The notes beneath the pieces are model-generated. The model ran no database searches. It had not been told where the DNA came from and was given only the letters and a program-made list of their open reading frames with translations. The position numbers and the translations under genes were made by a program. This document shows positions 16,048-23,499 of a stretch of 25,197 bases of DNA, one piece after another. Every line of letters begins with the position of its first letter. Positions within the stretch are counted from its first letter, which is position 1. The stretch spans positions 1 to 25,197 of the forward strand of contig CALDZZ010000034.1 of the NCBI GenBank assembly GCA_937944075.1, read 5' to 3'. The DNA is from an uncultured Rhizobiaceae group bacterium (GTDB taxonomy: Bacteria; Pseudomonadota; Alphaproteobacteria; Rhizobiales; Rhizobiaceae).

Positions 16048-16738
16048 TTGTTTTTCTCTTCAGCCAATTTTCATGCAGGACTTTCGCCAGTTCAAAATCC
16101 TCAAGCGTATCAATATCAACCGCTCTTGAACGCTCAATCGGATATCCGATCGTATTTTCCATTACCAGTTTCCTGTGCTCCTGGAAGGCTTTGGTATCAA
16201 AGAAGTAAAATGCGCCAGCGTCATGCATCAGCTCCGGCAGATCCTGTGAACGTGTTAATGCGTGCTCGGGCCACTTGAAGTCGAGGCGTTCATCAGGTCC
16301 GGTTTCAAAAGCGCGCAAGGGGTGGAAATCGAACTCGGTGATTGAAATTATGCAATCTGCCTTGCGATCAAGCAACTTCGCATAGGCCTGTTGAAGGTCG
16401 CTGACATCCAAGAGGGGAGCGGTCGGATAAAGACAGCAAGCATGATTCGATTTTGGCAATTGTTCAAGCGCATCAAAAAGAACAACGGCTGTGGTGGTGA
16501 AATCATCGGCCAGTTTTTTATCTCTAATAAATGGAATGGATGCGCCATGCTCTTTGGAGATTGTAGCAATCTCATCATCATCCGTTGTCACCACCACGTC
16601 TGAAAAGACCCTGCTGTTAAGCGCTGTTTCAATTGACCAGGAAATGAGGGGCTTGCCATTGAAGGCAGCAATGTTTTTGCGCGGTATGCGTTTGCTACCG
16701 CCTCGTGCGGGGATGATGCAGATTGGTTTTGAGGTCAT
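16034..16738 (-). CDS. pseF: Pseudaminic acid cytidylyltransferase PseF
   Basis: A 234-aa cytoplasmic enzyme that activates a nonulosonic acid with CTP to give the CMP-sugar. The N-terminal signature IIPARGGSKRIPRKNI (8-23) is the nucleotide-binding loop of CMP-sialate synthetase relatives; further marks are VVVTTDDDEIA, CCLYPTAPLL, DAGAFYFFD and the closing RSRAVDIDTLEDFELAK, which carries the metal-binding Asp residues. Length and DAGAFYF-type motifs favour the PseF (pseudaminic) branch over NeuA or LegF, in keeping with pseB, pseC and pseG nearby. It is the first gene of a leftward unit with the putative transferase and has no strong ribosome site. It diverges from the pseG-pseH gene. Confidence 0.85.
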   Translation of the reverse strand: MTSKPICIIPARGGSKRIPRKNIAAFNGKPLISWSIETALNSRVFSDVVVTTDDDEIATISKEHGASIPFIRDKKLADDFTTTAVVLFDALEQLPKSNHACCLYPTAPLLDVSDLQQAYAKLLDRKADCIISITEFDFHPLRAFETGPDERLDFKWPEHALTRSQDLPELMHDAGAFYFFDTKAFQEHRKLVMENTIGYPIERSRAVDIDTLEDFELAKVLHENWLKRKTNAVR

Positions 16739-16855
16739 GGGTTGCGGCTTTTGTACAAATTCTCGTCTGACAACAATTGCTTTCGCATATAGACAGAGTG
16801 TGCGACAAATGCCAATAGGGTAAGACGATCACCAGGTTTTCAGATTGGCATTTTG
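16739..16855. promoter_or_regulatory. Divergent pseF / pseGH region with a 10-bp inverted repeat
   Basis: This 117-base gap must drive two opposite units. AAATGCCAAT (16807-16816) is an exact inverted copy of ATTGGCATTT (16844-16853), 27 bases apart; the right arm ends 2 bases before the pseGH ATG. Clear promoter hexamers and a good ribosome site for pseGH are not visible. Confidence 0.4.
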
Positions 16856-18379
16856 ATGCATTTTGCGTTTCGTGTTGATAGTTCTCCAATTATTGGAATT
16901 GGGCATTTCATGCGCTGCCTTACGCTTGCAAAAGGCCTGAAGAACAGAGGTTTTTCAGTTTCCTTCATATCTCGACATATCGATAAAACCTGCAGCAAGG
17001 CTCTTCTGGATGAAGGGATTGCCCTTTATTCTCTTTTTACACCTGTAGAAATGGCAAATGATACATGGCTTGGCATTTCAAAAGAACGGGATGCGCAGGA
17101 CACGATTGCGGTATTGAAACCCCTGAACGTGGACTGGCTGATTGTAGACCATTACGACATTGACCATGTTTGGGAGGAAAGGCTTCGCAAAACTTTTGAC
17201 GGAATATCCATCATGGTCATTGATGATCTGGCAAACCGCAAACATGAGTGTGATTTTCTTTTGGATCAAACCTATGGGCGTGAGCGCGACATTTATCAGG
17301 AGTTGATTCCGGAGGCCAGCCAGTTTTGTGGCGGTACGCATCACGCTCTGATCAAGCCGATTTTTCTAACTGCCCGTGCCAACAAGATGGCTATGATTGA
17401 TCATGTTCAGAACCCGCCTCATATCCTGGTGTCGCTTGGTGGTGGGGACATGGCTCAACCGCTTGGCATTATTGGTGAAGCCCTCCATCACGTTGCACAA
17501 CAGCATGATTTTTCCCTGACCGTTATAGCCGGAAATGCTGACGCAGCCAGTCTTGCCGATTTCAAAGCACTGGAAGGGTTGGGAAGGAAGGTCTCCTTAT
17601 TGAAATATTCAGACCAGATACATGATGAAATGCAAAGAGCAGATTTTGCAATCGGCGCGGCAGGTGGCACAAGCTGGGAAAGATGTTGCGTGGGGCTTCC
17701 TGCTATTGTTTTGACACTCGCTGACAATCAAACAGTCATTTCTGAAATATTGCAAACAGAGGGTGCGGGTGTCTCCGTCAGTTGTGATGCGCCTTCAATC
17801 GCTACAAACGCAATCAAACTGATAACTGACATTGGGTTGCGAAAAAAGATGAGCAAAAATGCTCTCGCCTTGTGTGATGGCAAAGGCGTAAAGCGTGTTA
17901 TCAATGAGTTGGCCCTGGTCAGCATGCAGTCTCATGAGGTGAGGCTGGAAGATGCCGAGTTTATTTTTGAGGCTCGATATGCTGAGGATGCTTCCAGATA
18001 TTTTCGGAATCCTGATGTGCCGGACATGAAAGATCACCAATCATGGCTTGCCAAGGCACTTGAAGACGGGAATCGCATGCTTGTAAATATTAGCATGCGT
18101 GGGGAAATGATGGCTCATCTTCGCGTTGACCTTAATCATGAAGATCAGTCAAGGGGTGAAATCGGTATTTGCCTTGCTCCTGACTGGCGTTCCAGGGGTT
18201 TCGGCAGTGTTGTCTTAAAGTTTGCCCAGCGCTATTTTTCAGGCAAAGGATTTCATATCCTTGATGCTGAAGTGCATACGGACAACCCTGGTTCCAGGGC
18301 AATTTTCGAACAAACCGGATTTCAATATCTCTTTACTGACAGCAAGGGTTTTATGCATTATCAATGGGAACATCATTAA
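16856..18379 (+). CDS. pseG: PseG-PseH fusion: UDP-sugar hydrolase plus N-acetyltransferase
   Basis: A 507-aa two-domain protein. ATG 16856 is preferred over the TTG at 16853 because it places the catalytic histidine at His17 (GIGHFMRCL), its known position in PseG. Residues 1 to about 355 are PseG (UDP-2,4-diacetamido-2,4,6-trideoxy-beta-L-altropyranose hydrolase), with FRVDSS, a GT-B-like fold, ILVSLGGGD and GAAGGTSWERCCVGLPAIVL. Residues about 362-507 are a GNAT domain like PseH (acetylates the 4-amino group), with LAPDWRSRGFGSVVLKF as the acetyl-CoA loop and HTDNPGSRAIFEQTGFQY. The two steps follow each other in the pathway (PseH, then PseG), so the fusion joins consecutive enzymes. It is followed 22 bases later by pseC on the same strand. 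The domain calls are firm; the exact sugar isomer is inferred from the partners. Confidence 0.87.
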   Translation: MHFAFRVDSSPIIGIGHFMRCLTLAKGLKNRGFSVSFISRHIDKTCSKALLDEGIALYSLFTPVEMANDTWLGISKERDAQDTIAVLKPLNVDWLIVDHYDIDHVWEERLRKTFDGISIMVIDDLANRKHECDFLLDQTYGRERDIYQELIPEASQFCGGTHHALIKPIFLTARANKMAMIDHVQNPPHILVSLGGGDMAQPLGIIGEALHHVAQQHDFSLTVIAGNADAASLADFKALEGLGRKVSLLKYSDQIHDEMQRADFAIGAAGGTSWERCCVGLPAIVLTLADNQTVISEILQTEGAGVSVSCDAPSIATNAIKLITDIGLRKKMSKNALALCDGKGVKRVINELALVSMQSHEVRLEDAEFIFEARYAEDASRYFRNPDVPDMKDHQSWLAKALEDGNRMLVNISMRGEMMAHLRVDLNHEDQSRGEIGICLAPDWRSRGFGSVVLKFAQRYFSGKGFHILDAEVHTDNPGSRAIFEQTGFQYLFTDSKGFMHYQWEHH

Positions 18380-18401
18380 TCATGACACGGGCGTTTTGTG
18401 A

Positions 18402-19616
18402 ATGACCAAACCCTTTCTGCCATATGGCAAGCAAACCATAACTGCGGCTGATAAAAAGGCGGTGCTGGAGGCTTTGGAGTCAGATTATCTGACAACCGGC
18501 CCGCGTGTTGATGCATTTGAAAAGGCTTTTGCCGACTATGTTGGAGCGCCGCACGCGATTTCCTTTGCAAATGCCACAGGTGCCTTGCACGTTGCCTGTC
18601 TTGCGCTCGGGATCAAAGACGGCGGTACGGTTTTGACACCCGCCATGTCTTTCGCGGCCTCCACAAATTGTGCCTCCTATGCAGGTGCCCATGTGGAGTT
18701 TATGGATTGTGATCCCGTGAGTGGACTTGTTACGGCTGAAACATTTGCAGAAGCGGCCAATCGCGCAGAAGAAGCAGGGCGACCAGCAAAACTTGCTGTT
18801 ATCGTTCATTTGAATGGTGAAGCAGCTGACATGGCAGCCATCTCAGCGCAGGCGAAAAAACGCGGTATTCTGATCATGGAAGATTCTTGCCATGCATTGG
18901 GAACGACCTATGAGGATCCTGACGGAAACGTCCAAAAAGTGGGTTCATGTCAGTATGCCAGTTTTTCAAGTTTTTCCTTTCATCCGGTCAAAACCATCAC
19001 GAGTGCAGAGGGTGGAATGCTAACCTGTACGGATCCTGAACTTTGCAAACAAGTGTCTTTGTTGAGAGGTCACGGCATCACACGGATTGCCGATGATTTT
19101 ACAGATAAGGAAATGGCTTTCGATGAAAATGGTAGCCCAAATCCATGGTACTATGAAATGCAGGAATTGGGCTTTAACTATCGGTTGACCGATATGGCCT
19201 GTGCGCTTGGTTCAAGCCAGTTGGCGCAAATGGACGACATAGCAAGGCGGCGGCGCGAAATCAAAAAACTTTACGACGACCTTTTTTCAAAAAGCAAACT
19301 ACGAGTAACGCCAATTCCTACATCGGCTGGTATTGATCCCGTTCGTCATCTCTATCCTATTCTGGTTGATTATGATGCGCACAACATGTCTCGTTCCGCT
19401 TTTTGCAATTTGCTGAGAGAAATGGGTATCGGTACGCAGGTGCATTACATTCCAACGCACAAGTTGCCTTATTATGTTGAACGATACGGCCAACAATCCA
19501 TGCCAGGTGCGGAGGCCTATTACGAAAAAGTGGTATCCTTGCCGTTTTATCCAGGTTTGAAGGACAAGGATGTTAAACGAGTAGTCTCAGCACTGGAAGA
19601 TGTTCTGTCCAGGTGA
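18402..19616 (+). CDS. pseC: PseC: UDP-4-keto-sugar 4-aminotransferase
   Basis: A 404-aa PLP enzyme of the DegT/DnrJ/EryC1 (sugar aminotransferase) family. In the pseudaminic pathway it aminates the UDP-4-keto-hexose made by PseB, using glutamate. Motifs: LPYGKQTITAADKKAV and ESDYLTTGPRVDAFE at the N-terminus, SFANATGALHVA, the cofactor-contact EDSCHALGTTY (160-170), and the Schiff-base Lys197 in SFHPVKTITSAEGGML, which is characteristic of PseC. GFNYRLTDMACALG and QVHYIPTHKLPYY follow. The length is slightly above the usual 375-390 aa. It is the second gene of the pseGH-pseC unit and meets pseB head-on with only 17 bases between the stop codons. Confidence 0.92.
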   Translation: MTKPFLPYGKQTITAADKKAVLEALESDYLTTGPRVDAFEKAFADYVGAPHAISFANATGALHVACLALGIKDGGTVLTPAMSFAASTNCASYAGAHVEFMDCDPVSGLVTAETFAEAANRAEEAGRPAKLAVIVHLNGEAADMAAISAQAKKRGILIMEDSCHALGTTYEDPDGNVQKVGSCQYASFSSFSFHPVKTITSAEGGMLTCTDPELCKQVSLLRGHGITRIADDFTDKEMAFDENGSPNPWYYEMQELGFNYRLTDMACALGSSQLAQMDDIARRRREIKKLYDDLFSKSKLRVTPIPTSAGIDPVRHLYPILVDYDAHNMSRSAFCNLLREMGIGTQVHYIPTHKLPYYVERYGQQSMPGAEAYYEKVVSLPFYPGLKDKDVKRVVSALEDVLSR

Positions 19617-19633
19617 GCTTTCATATATCTTGA

Positions 19634-20650
19634 CTAGACCTTGAAGTCAGGATCCACGTGCTCAACGATGAGTTTGCGCAAGGCTTCGGGTGTTAAAAAT
19701 TCCGAATTGTTTGTGCTGTCATAGTGCATTCCGTTTTCAACCGGTTTTGCACCTGTCATCTTGCAATAATCTTCAATGCTGGTTGTGCCGCTGACATTCA
19801 AAATTGCGTAATATTCACCAAAGTCGACTGTATAAAAACTGTCACTGCTGGTGATCATTTCTTCATGCAGTTTCTCACCAGGGCGAATGCCGACGATTTC
19901 CTGTTTACATTCAGGAGCAATGGCTTCAGCAAGGTCTGCTATGCGGTAACTCGGTATTTTGGGAACAAAAATTTCACCGCCAAGTGTTTGTTCAAAGGCC
20001 TTGATGACAAGGTCCACGCTTTCTTCAAGTGTGATGTTGAAGCGTGTCATCTTGTAGTCAGTAATCGGGAGGACGCCGGTTTTCTTTCGTTGAAGAAAGA
20101 AGGGTATCACCGAGCCTCTGCTGCCCATGACATTTCCGTATCGTACGATTGAGAATCTTAAGTCGCGCTTGCCAACAATGTTGTTTGCTGCAGAGATCAA
20201 TTTGTCCGAGGCAAGTTTGGTCGCGCCGTAGAGGTTTATCGGCGCTGCTGCCTTGTCGGTTGAAAGGGCAACAACCCGTTTTACGTCACTTTCCAGACAG
20301 GCCTCAACCAGATTTTGAGCACCCATGATATTTGTTTTGATACACTCAAAAGGGTTGTATTCAGCTGCCGGCACTTGTTTTAGCGCTGCTGCATGAACAA
20401 CCACATCAATCCCTTCCAGTGCACGATGCAGTCTTTCCTGGTCTCTAACGTCACCCAGAAAATAACGAATACCCGGAAATTCAGCTTGCGTGAAAATCTG
20501 GGACATTTCGTATTGTTTCAATTCATCGCGCGAAAAGATTACCAGCCGCTCAATGTTCGGATAGTCTTTCAAAACCTTGTTTACAAAGGCCTTGCCAAAA
20601 GATCCGGTGCCACCGGTGAGTAAGAGGCTACTGTAGTTGGAAAGACTCAT
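19634..20650 (-). CDS. pseB: PseB: UDP-N-acetylglucosamine 4,6-dehydratase (inverting)
   Basis: A 338-aa short-chain dehydrogenase-type enzyme, first step of the pseudaminic pathway: UDP-GlcNAc to UDP-2-acetamido-2,6-dideoxy-L-arabino-4-hexulose. Motifs: NADP loop LLTGGTGSFGK (10-20), GDVRD, HAAALKQVP, and the active-site set Thr131-Asp132-Lys133 plus Tyr141 and Lys145 (STDKAAAPINLYGATK), matching the FlaA1 numbering. VRYGNVMGSRGSVIPFF and RPGEKLHEEMI are also diagnostic of soluble FlaA1/PseB and not of the membrane PglF type. It begins 18 bases after the greA stop, so it is probably in the greA transcript and not under the promoters of the other pse genes. Confidence 0.93.
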   Translation of the reverse strand: MSLSNYSSLLLTGGTGSFGKAFVNKVLKDYPNIERLVIFSRDELKQYEMSQIFTQAEFPGIRYFLGDVRDQERLHRALEGIDVVVHAAALKQVPAAEYNPFECIKTNIMGAQNLVEACLESDVKRVVALSTDKAAAPINLYGATKLASDKLISAANNIVGKRDLRFSIVRYGNVMGSRGSVIPFFLQRKKTGVLPITDYKMTRFNITLEESVDLVIKAFEQTLGGEIFVPKIPSYRIADLAEAIAPECKQEIVGIRPGEKLHEEMITSSDSFYTVDFGEYYAILNVSGTTSIEDYCKMTGAKPVENGMHYDSTNNSEFLTPEALRKLIVEHVDPDFKV

Positions 20651-20668
20651 GGGGTCCCTGTAAGGCTA

Positions 20669-21142
20669 TCAGATGAATTTCACGGAAAGTATTTCATAGG
20701 ACTTAGCGCCGCCGGGAGCAGCCACTTCTGCACTGTCACCTTCACTTTTGCCGATAAGCGCTCTTGCTATCGGTGATGAAATGGAAATCTTGCCCAGTTT
20801 AACGTCCGCTTCCTGATCGCCAACAATCTGGTAGGTGCTTTCCTCATCGGTATCTTCATCGGCAAGCTCGACTGTTGCGCCGAACTTTACCGTGTCACCT
20901 GAAAGTTTGCTGACATCAATTACTTCTGCACGTGACAGCAGGTCTTCGAGTTCTGAAACGCGACCTTCGTTCAGGCTTTGCTGTTCCTTCGCAGCGTGAT
21001 ATTCCGCGTTTTCGGAAAGGTCACCATGGGCGCGTGCTTCTGCAATCGCCTGAATGATTTCAGGGCGATCAACAGACTGACGTCTTTGTAATTCTTCTTG
21101 TAAAGCTACGTGGCCCGCAGCAGTCATAGGTACTTTTTCCAT
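20669..21142 (-). CDS. greA: Transcription elongation factor GreA
   Basis: A 157-aa factor that binds RNA polymerase's secondary channel and stimulates cleavage of backtracked RNA. ATG at 21142 gives MEKVPMTAAGHVALQEELQ, the normal start for alphaproteobacterial GreA; ATG 21160 adds only six residues and has a poorer ribosome site, and a longer open frame to 21367 crosses a terminator-like hairpin. The N-terminal coiled coil (1-75) carries the acidic tip and IAEARAHGDLSENAEYHAAKEQQ; the C-terminal FKBP-like domain has VKFGATVEL, SISSPIARALIGKSEGD and a typical YEILSVKF end. It is followed by pseB in the same direction. Confidence 0.95.
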   Translation of the reverse strand: MEKVPMTAAGHVALQEELQRRQSVDRPEIIQAIAEARAHGDLSENAEYHAAKEQQSLNEGRVSELEDLLSRAEVIDVSKLSGDTVKFGATVELADEDTDEESTYQIVGDQEADVKLGKISISSPIARALIGKSEGDSAEVAAPGGAKSYEILSVKFI

Positions 21143-21193
21143 TTTTCTGCTTTCATCCATAACGGGAACCAATAGGTTTTCCCGAAGTTTGGC

Positions 21194-21232
21194 AAAAAGA
21201 AAACGGCCACCAGAATCAAATTTCTGGAGCCG
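21194..21232 (-). terminator. Terminator-like hairpin in the greA leader
   Basis: On the minus strand CGGC-T-CCAGAA, a short loop and TTCTGG-TG-GCCG form a stem (plus-strand 21204-21232) followed by TTTTCTTTTT (21203-21194). It lies about 50 bases before the greA start. No other gene is transcribed leftward into it, so it would act on the greA transcript itself, as an attenuator or to release a short leader RNA. Confidence 0.55.
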
Positions 21233-21251
21233 TATGTTTAATTCGACATGG

Positions 21252-21260
21252 TATATAGCA
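21252..21260 (-). promoter_or_regulatory. Candidate extended -10 promoter for greA-pseB
   Basis: On the minus strand TGCTATATA is an extended -10 element (TG-n-TATATA); the -35 region (GGTAAA) is poor. Transcription would start near 21245, giving a leader of about 100 bases that contains the hairpin at 21204-21232. Confidence 0.35.
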
Positions 21261-21352
21261 CAATAAAGGCAAATTTTACCAGTCCTTTTCTGAATCCTGA
21301 GAAAAACAAGTTTTTTCTGTTCATTGGGAAGAAAATCATGAAAACTGGTTAA

Positions 21353-22729
21353 ATGAACAAGCATCAAACCTTCCTTGGACCAGTACAGGAAACGACGCCG
21401 GTCAAGTTTTCAGATCCGCTTCCGCAAGAAGTGGATGTGGTCATTATAGGTGGTGGGGTGATCGGGCTTTTTGCTGCGCTCTACATGCGCCGAAGCGGGT
21501 TGAGCGTTGTGGTGTGCGAAAAGGGAAGAATTGCCTGTGAGCAGTCTTCTCGCAATTGGGGCTGGATTCGCCAGCATGGCCGAGACCGGGCCGAACTTCC
21601 AATCATGATGGAAGCCACGAGGCTTTGGGAAGAAGTGGACAGGGAAACCGGAGGCAGAACCGGCTTCAAACGTGGGGGTATATGTTATCTTGCCAGCACC
21701 AAGGAGCGTCTTGAAAAACGGGCTGAATGGCTGGATATTGCAAAGGAATGTCAACTTGAAAGCAGATTGTTGACCAAGGCAGAAGTTGACAAGTTGATAG
21801 ACCGTGACAAGCGTGGTGGCGATGCCCATGAGTGGGTAGGGGCAACGCATACGCCCAATGATGCACGCGCAGAAGCCTGGCAAGCCATTCCCGCCATTGC
21901 TGAAATGGCGCATGATGAAGGGGTTGTTATCATCGAGAATTGTGCGGTCAGGGCGTTGGATGTTTCTGGTGGAGCGCTGAAAGGCGTTGTTACAGAACAT
22001 GGTATCATTCGTACCTCGCAGTGTGTTTTGGCAGCAGGCGCATGGTCATCCCTGTTTGCAAAACGCCATGGTATTACCATCCCGCAAATGAGCGTGCGCT
22101 CTACTGTTTGCCAGACCGAGCCCTTGCCTGAATTTTATGGTGGCAATGCTGCTGATGAGAACATTGCTTTTCGCAGGCGAAATGATGGTGGGTATAATCT
22201 TGCTGGTGGGGCACGCAGTGATTGCTATATAGGGCGAGATGCGTTCAGAAACTTCTGGAAGTATCTTCCGGTTGCTGCTGCTCATTTGCCGGATATTACG
22301 TTTCGCCTTTCTGCACCAAAAGGCTTTCCGGATGCATGGTCTACAAAACGGGACTGGGCGGCTGATGAAGTTTCCCCGTTTGAAGAGACCCGTGTTCTTA
22401 ATCCTGCACCAAACATGAAGCAGGTCGCAAAGTTGCAGGAGAATTTCTCAAAAATATTTCCATCCGCTGGCAAACCCAAAATCAGGCATGCATGGGCAGG
22501 CATGATTGATGCCATGCCGGATATTGTGCCGATTGTTGACCGTGTACCAGATATGCCCGGTCTTATTATTGCTACCGGCATGAGCGGACACGGGTTCGGC
22601 ATTGGGCCAGGGTTTGGGAAAATCCTTTGCGAGATGGTTCTTGGCAAGACACCCGGGCATGATATGCAACGTTTCCGGTTTTCACGCTTTAGCGATGGCA
22701 GCAAGCTGGAAGTCGGTCCTGATATTTAG
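21353..22729 (+). CDS. FAD-dependent oxidoreductase, DAO (DadA-like) family
   Basis: A 458-aa flavoprotein of the D-amino-acid oxidase / glycine oxidase / sarcosine oxidase superfamily, probably cytoplasmic or membrane-peripheral. After a 25-residue leader it has the FAD loop VVIIGGGVIGLFAALYMRRSG (about 29-49) ending in Glu56, then SSRNWGWIRQHGRDRAELP, a conserved opening of a DAO subfamily common in alphaproteobacteria. The middle has GGICYLAS and CVLAAGAWSS (FAD contact), and the C-terminus GMSGHGFGIGPGFGKILCEMV closes the FAD site. Substrates of the subfamily are mostly unknown; an amine or D-amino acid is likely. It diverges from greA, and no partner genes are adjacent. Confidence 0.8.
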   Translation: MNKHQTFLGPVQETTPVKFSDPLPQEVDVVIIGGGVIGLFAALYMRRSGLSVVVCEKGRIACEQSSRNWGWIRQHGRDRAELPIMMEATRLWEEVDRETGGRTGFKRGGICYLASTKERLEKRAEWLDIAKECQLESRLLTKAEVDKLIDRDKRGGDAHEWVGATHTPNDARAEAWQAIPAIAEMAHDEGVVIIENCAVRALDVSGGALKGVVTEHGIIRTSQCVLAAGAWSSLFAKRHGITIPQMSVRSTVCQTEPLPEFYGGNAADENIAFRRRNDGGYNLAGGARSDCYIGRDAFRNFWKYLPVAAAHLPDITFRLSAPKGFPDAWSTKRDWAADEVSPFEETRVLNPAPNMKQVAKLQENFSKIFPSAGKPKIRHAWAGMIDAMPDIVPIVDRVPDMPGLIIATGMSGHGFGIGPGFGKILCEMVLGKTPGHDMQRFRFSRFSDGSKLEVGPDI

Positions 22730-22778
22730 GAATTGAGCCTTTTTATATATCCTGCAACGCGTTATCAACGTGTATTAC

Positions 22779-22798
22779 GGCAAGCAGATTCGCTTGCC
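22779..22798 (+). other. Hairpin between the oxidoreductase and peptidoglycan-binding genes
   Basis: GGCAAGC (22779-22785) and GCTTGCC (22792-22798) pair around a 6-base loop, followed by AAAATTTGTTTT. It is 50 bases after one stop and 28 before the next start. It could be a weak terminator for the oxidoreductase gene or a leader hairpin for the next gene. Confidence 0.45.
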
Positions 22799-22826
22799 AA
22801 AATTTGTTTTATTAAGGAGTTACAGC

Positions 22827-23375
22827 ATGTCAATTTTGAAACGAGGCCTTAAGGGCGCACCAGTAAAACGCCTGCAGGAAAAACTTGGTATCGGCGCGGA
22901 TGGAGACTTCGGACCTGGAACTGAAAAAGCTGTACGGGAATTTCAAAAAGCAAATAACCTTTCAGCAGACGGTATTGCCGGACCGGATACATTTTCAGTT
23001 ATGGGACTTCATGAACTGGTTTTGCTAAGGGTAGGCTCACGCGGTGTTGCGGTTAAACAATTGCAGGAAGACCTTGGCATTGAAGCTGATGGTGTTTTTG
23101 GTCAGGGCACAAAGGCTGCTGTTATTCAGTTTCAACAGGATAATGGACTGGCTGCCGATGGAATGGCGGGGCCGGTGACGCTTGCAAAAATGAAATCTTT
23201 TGAGACAACCTTCACAGAAGAGACCATCAAGAAAGCAGAAGTTCAGCCTGATGAAGAGCACTTCGAAACAGAACTGCTTCCTGAATTGCATGGGGTGGCT
23301 CCTATCGAGGGCGCTGCAGCAGAAGCAGCACCCGACAAATCCCTATGGGGCAAACTCAAGGGCTGGTTCTCATAA
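22827..23375 (+). CDS. Protein with two peptidoglycan-binding (PG_binding_1) domains
   Basis: Product of 182 aa. The start is set by AAGGAG 7 bases before ATG 22827; an upstream in-frame extension has no ribosome site and overlaps a hairpin. Two tandem PG_binding_1 repeats occupy about residues 5-60 and 68-125, each with the pattern G-x-x-V-K-x-LQ-x-x-LG...ADG-x-FG-x-GT-x-x-AV-x-x-FQ...N-x-L-x-ADG-x-AGP-x-T. The last 55 residues are acidic, then end in a basic, aromatic LWGKLKGWFS. There is no catalytic domain and no signal peptide or membrane segment, which is odd for a cell-wall binder. Export by a non-Sec route, or binding of another target, is possible. It shares a direction with the flanking genes but is not tightly linked. 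Confidence 0.8.
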   Translation: MSILKRGLKGAPVKRLQEKLGIGADGDFGPGTEKAVREFQKANNLSADGIAGPDTFSVMGLHELVLLRVGSRGVAVKQLQEDLGIEADGVFGQGTKAAVIQFQQDNGLAADGMAGPVTLAKMKSFETTFTEETIKKAEVQPDEEHFETELLPELHGVAPIEGAAAEAAPDKSLWGKLKGWFS

Positions 23376-23412
23376 TTTCCAAGGTCTGTTCTTCGTGACA
23401 AATGCGCACTAG

Positions 23413-23455
23413 CAGGCATGTCTCTGATTACCAACATCAGAGATTATCCTGTTGG
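23413..23455 (+). other. Hairpin with possible pseudoknot downstream of the peptidoglycan-binding gene
   Basis: TCTCTGAT (23421-23428) pairs with ATCAGAGA (23436-23443), flanked by CAGG/CCTG (23413-23416, 23448-23451). The 7-base loop contains CCAAC, which matches GTTGG at 23451-23455. There is no T-run, so this is not a plain terminator. Confidence 0.4.
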
Positions 23456-23499
23456 AAGTGTTAATGAAATCCGTTTATCCCCTGCCAGGAACTGAATGC

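Noticed and set aside
18402..20650. Legionaminic or sialic acid pathway instead of pseudaminic
   Set aside because: PseB active-site spacing, PseC lysine motif and the PseG His17 motif fit the pseudaminic set; no NeuC, LegB or NeuB-like gene is present. The isomer still cannot be proven from sequence.
12148..20650. Recent genomic island with integrase or insertion sequences
   Set aside because: No transposase, integrase, tRNA end or flanking direct repeats seen, and base composition looks similar to the flanks by eye.
21143..21367. Extension of greA to 232 aa
   Set aside because: It runs through a terminator-like hairpin and the likely promoter; GreA is about 157 aa and starts at MEKVPMT.
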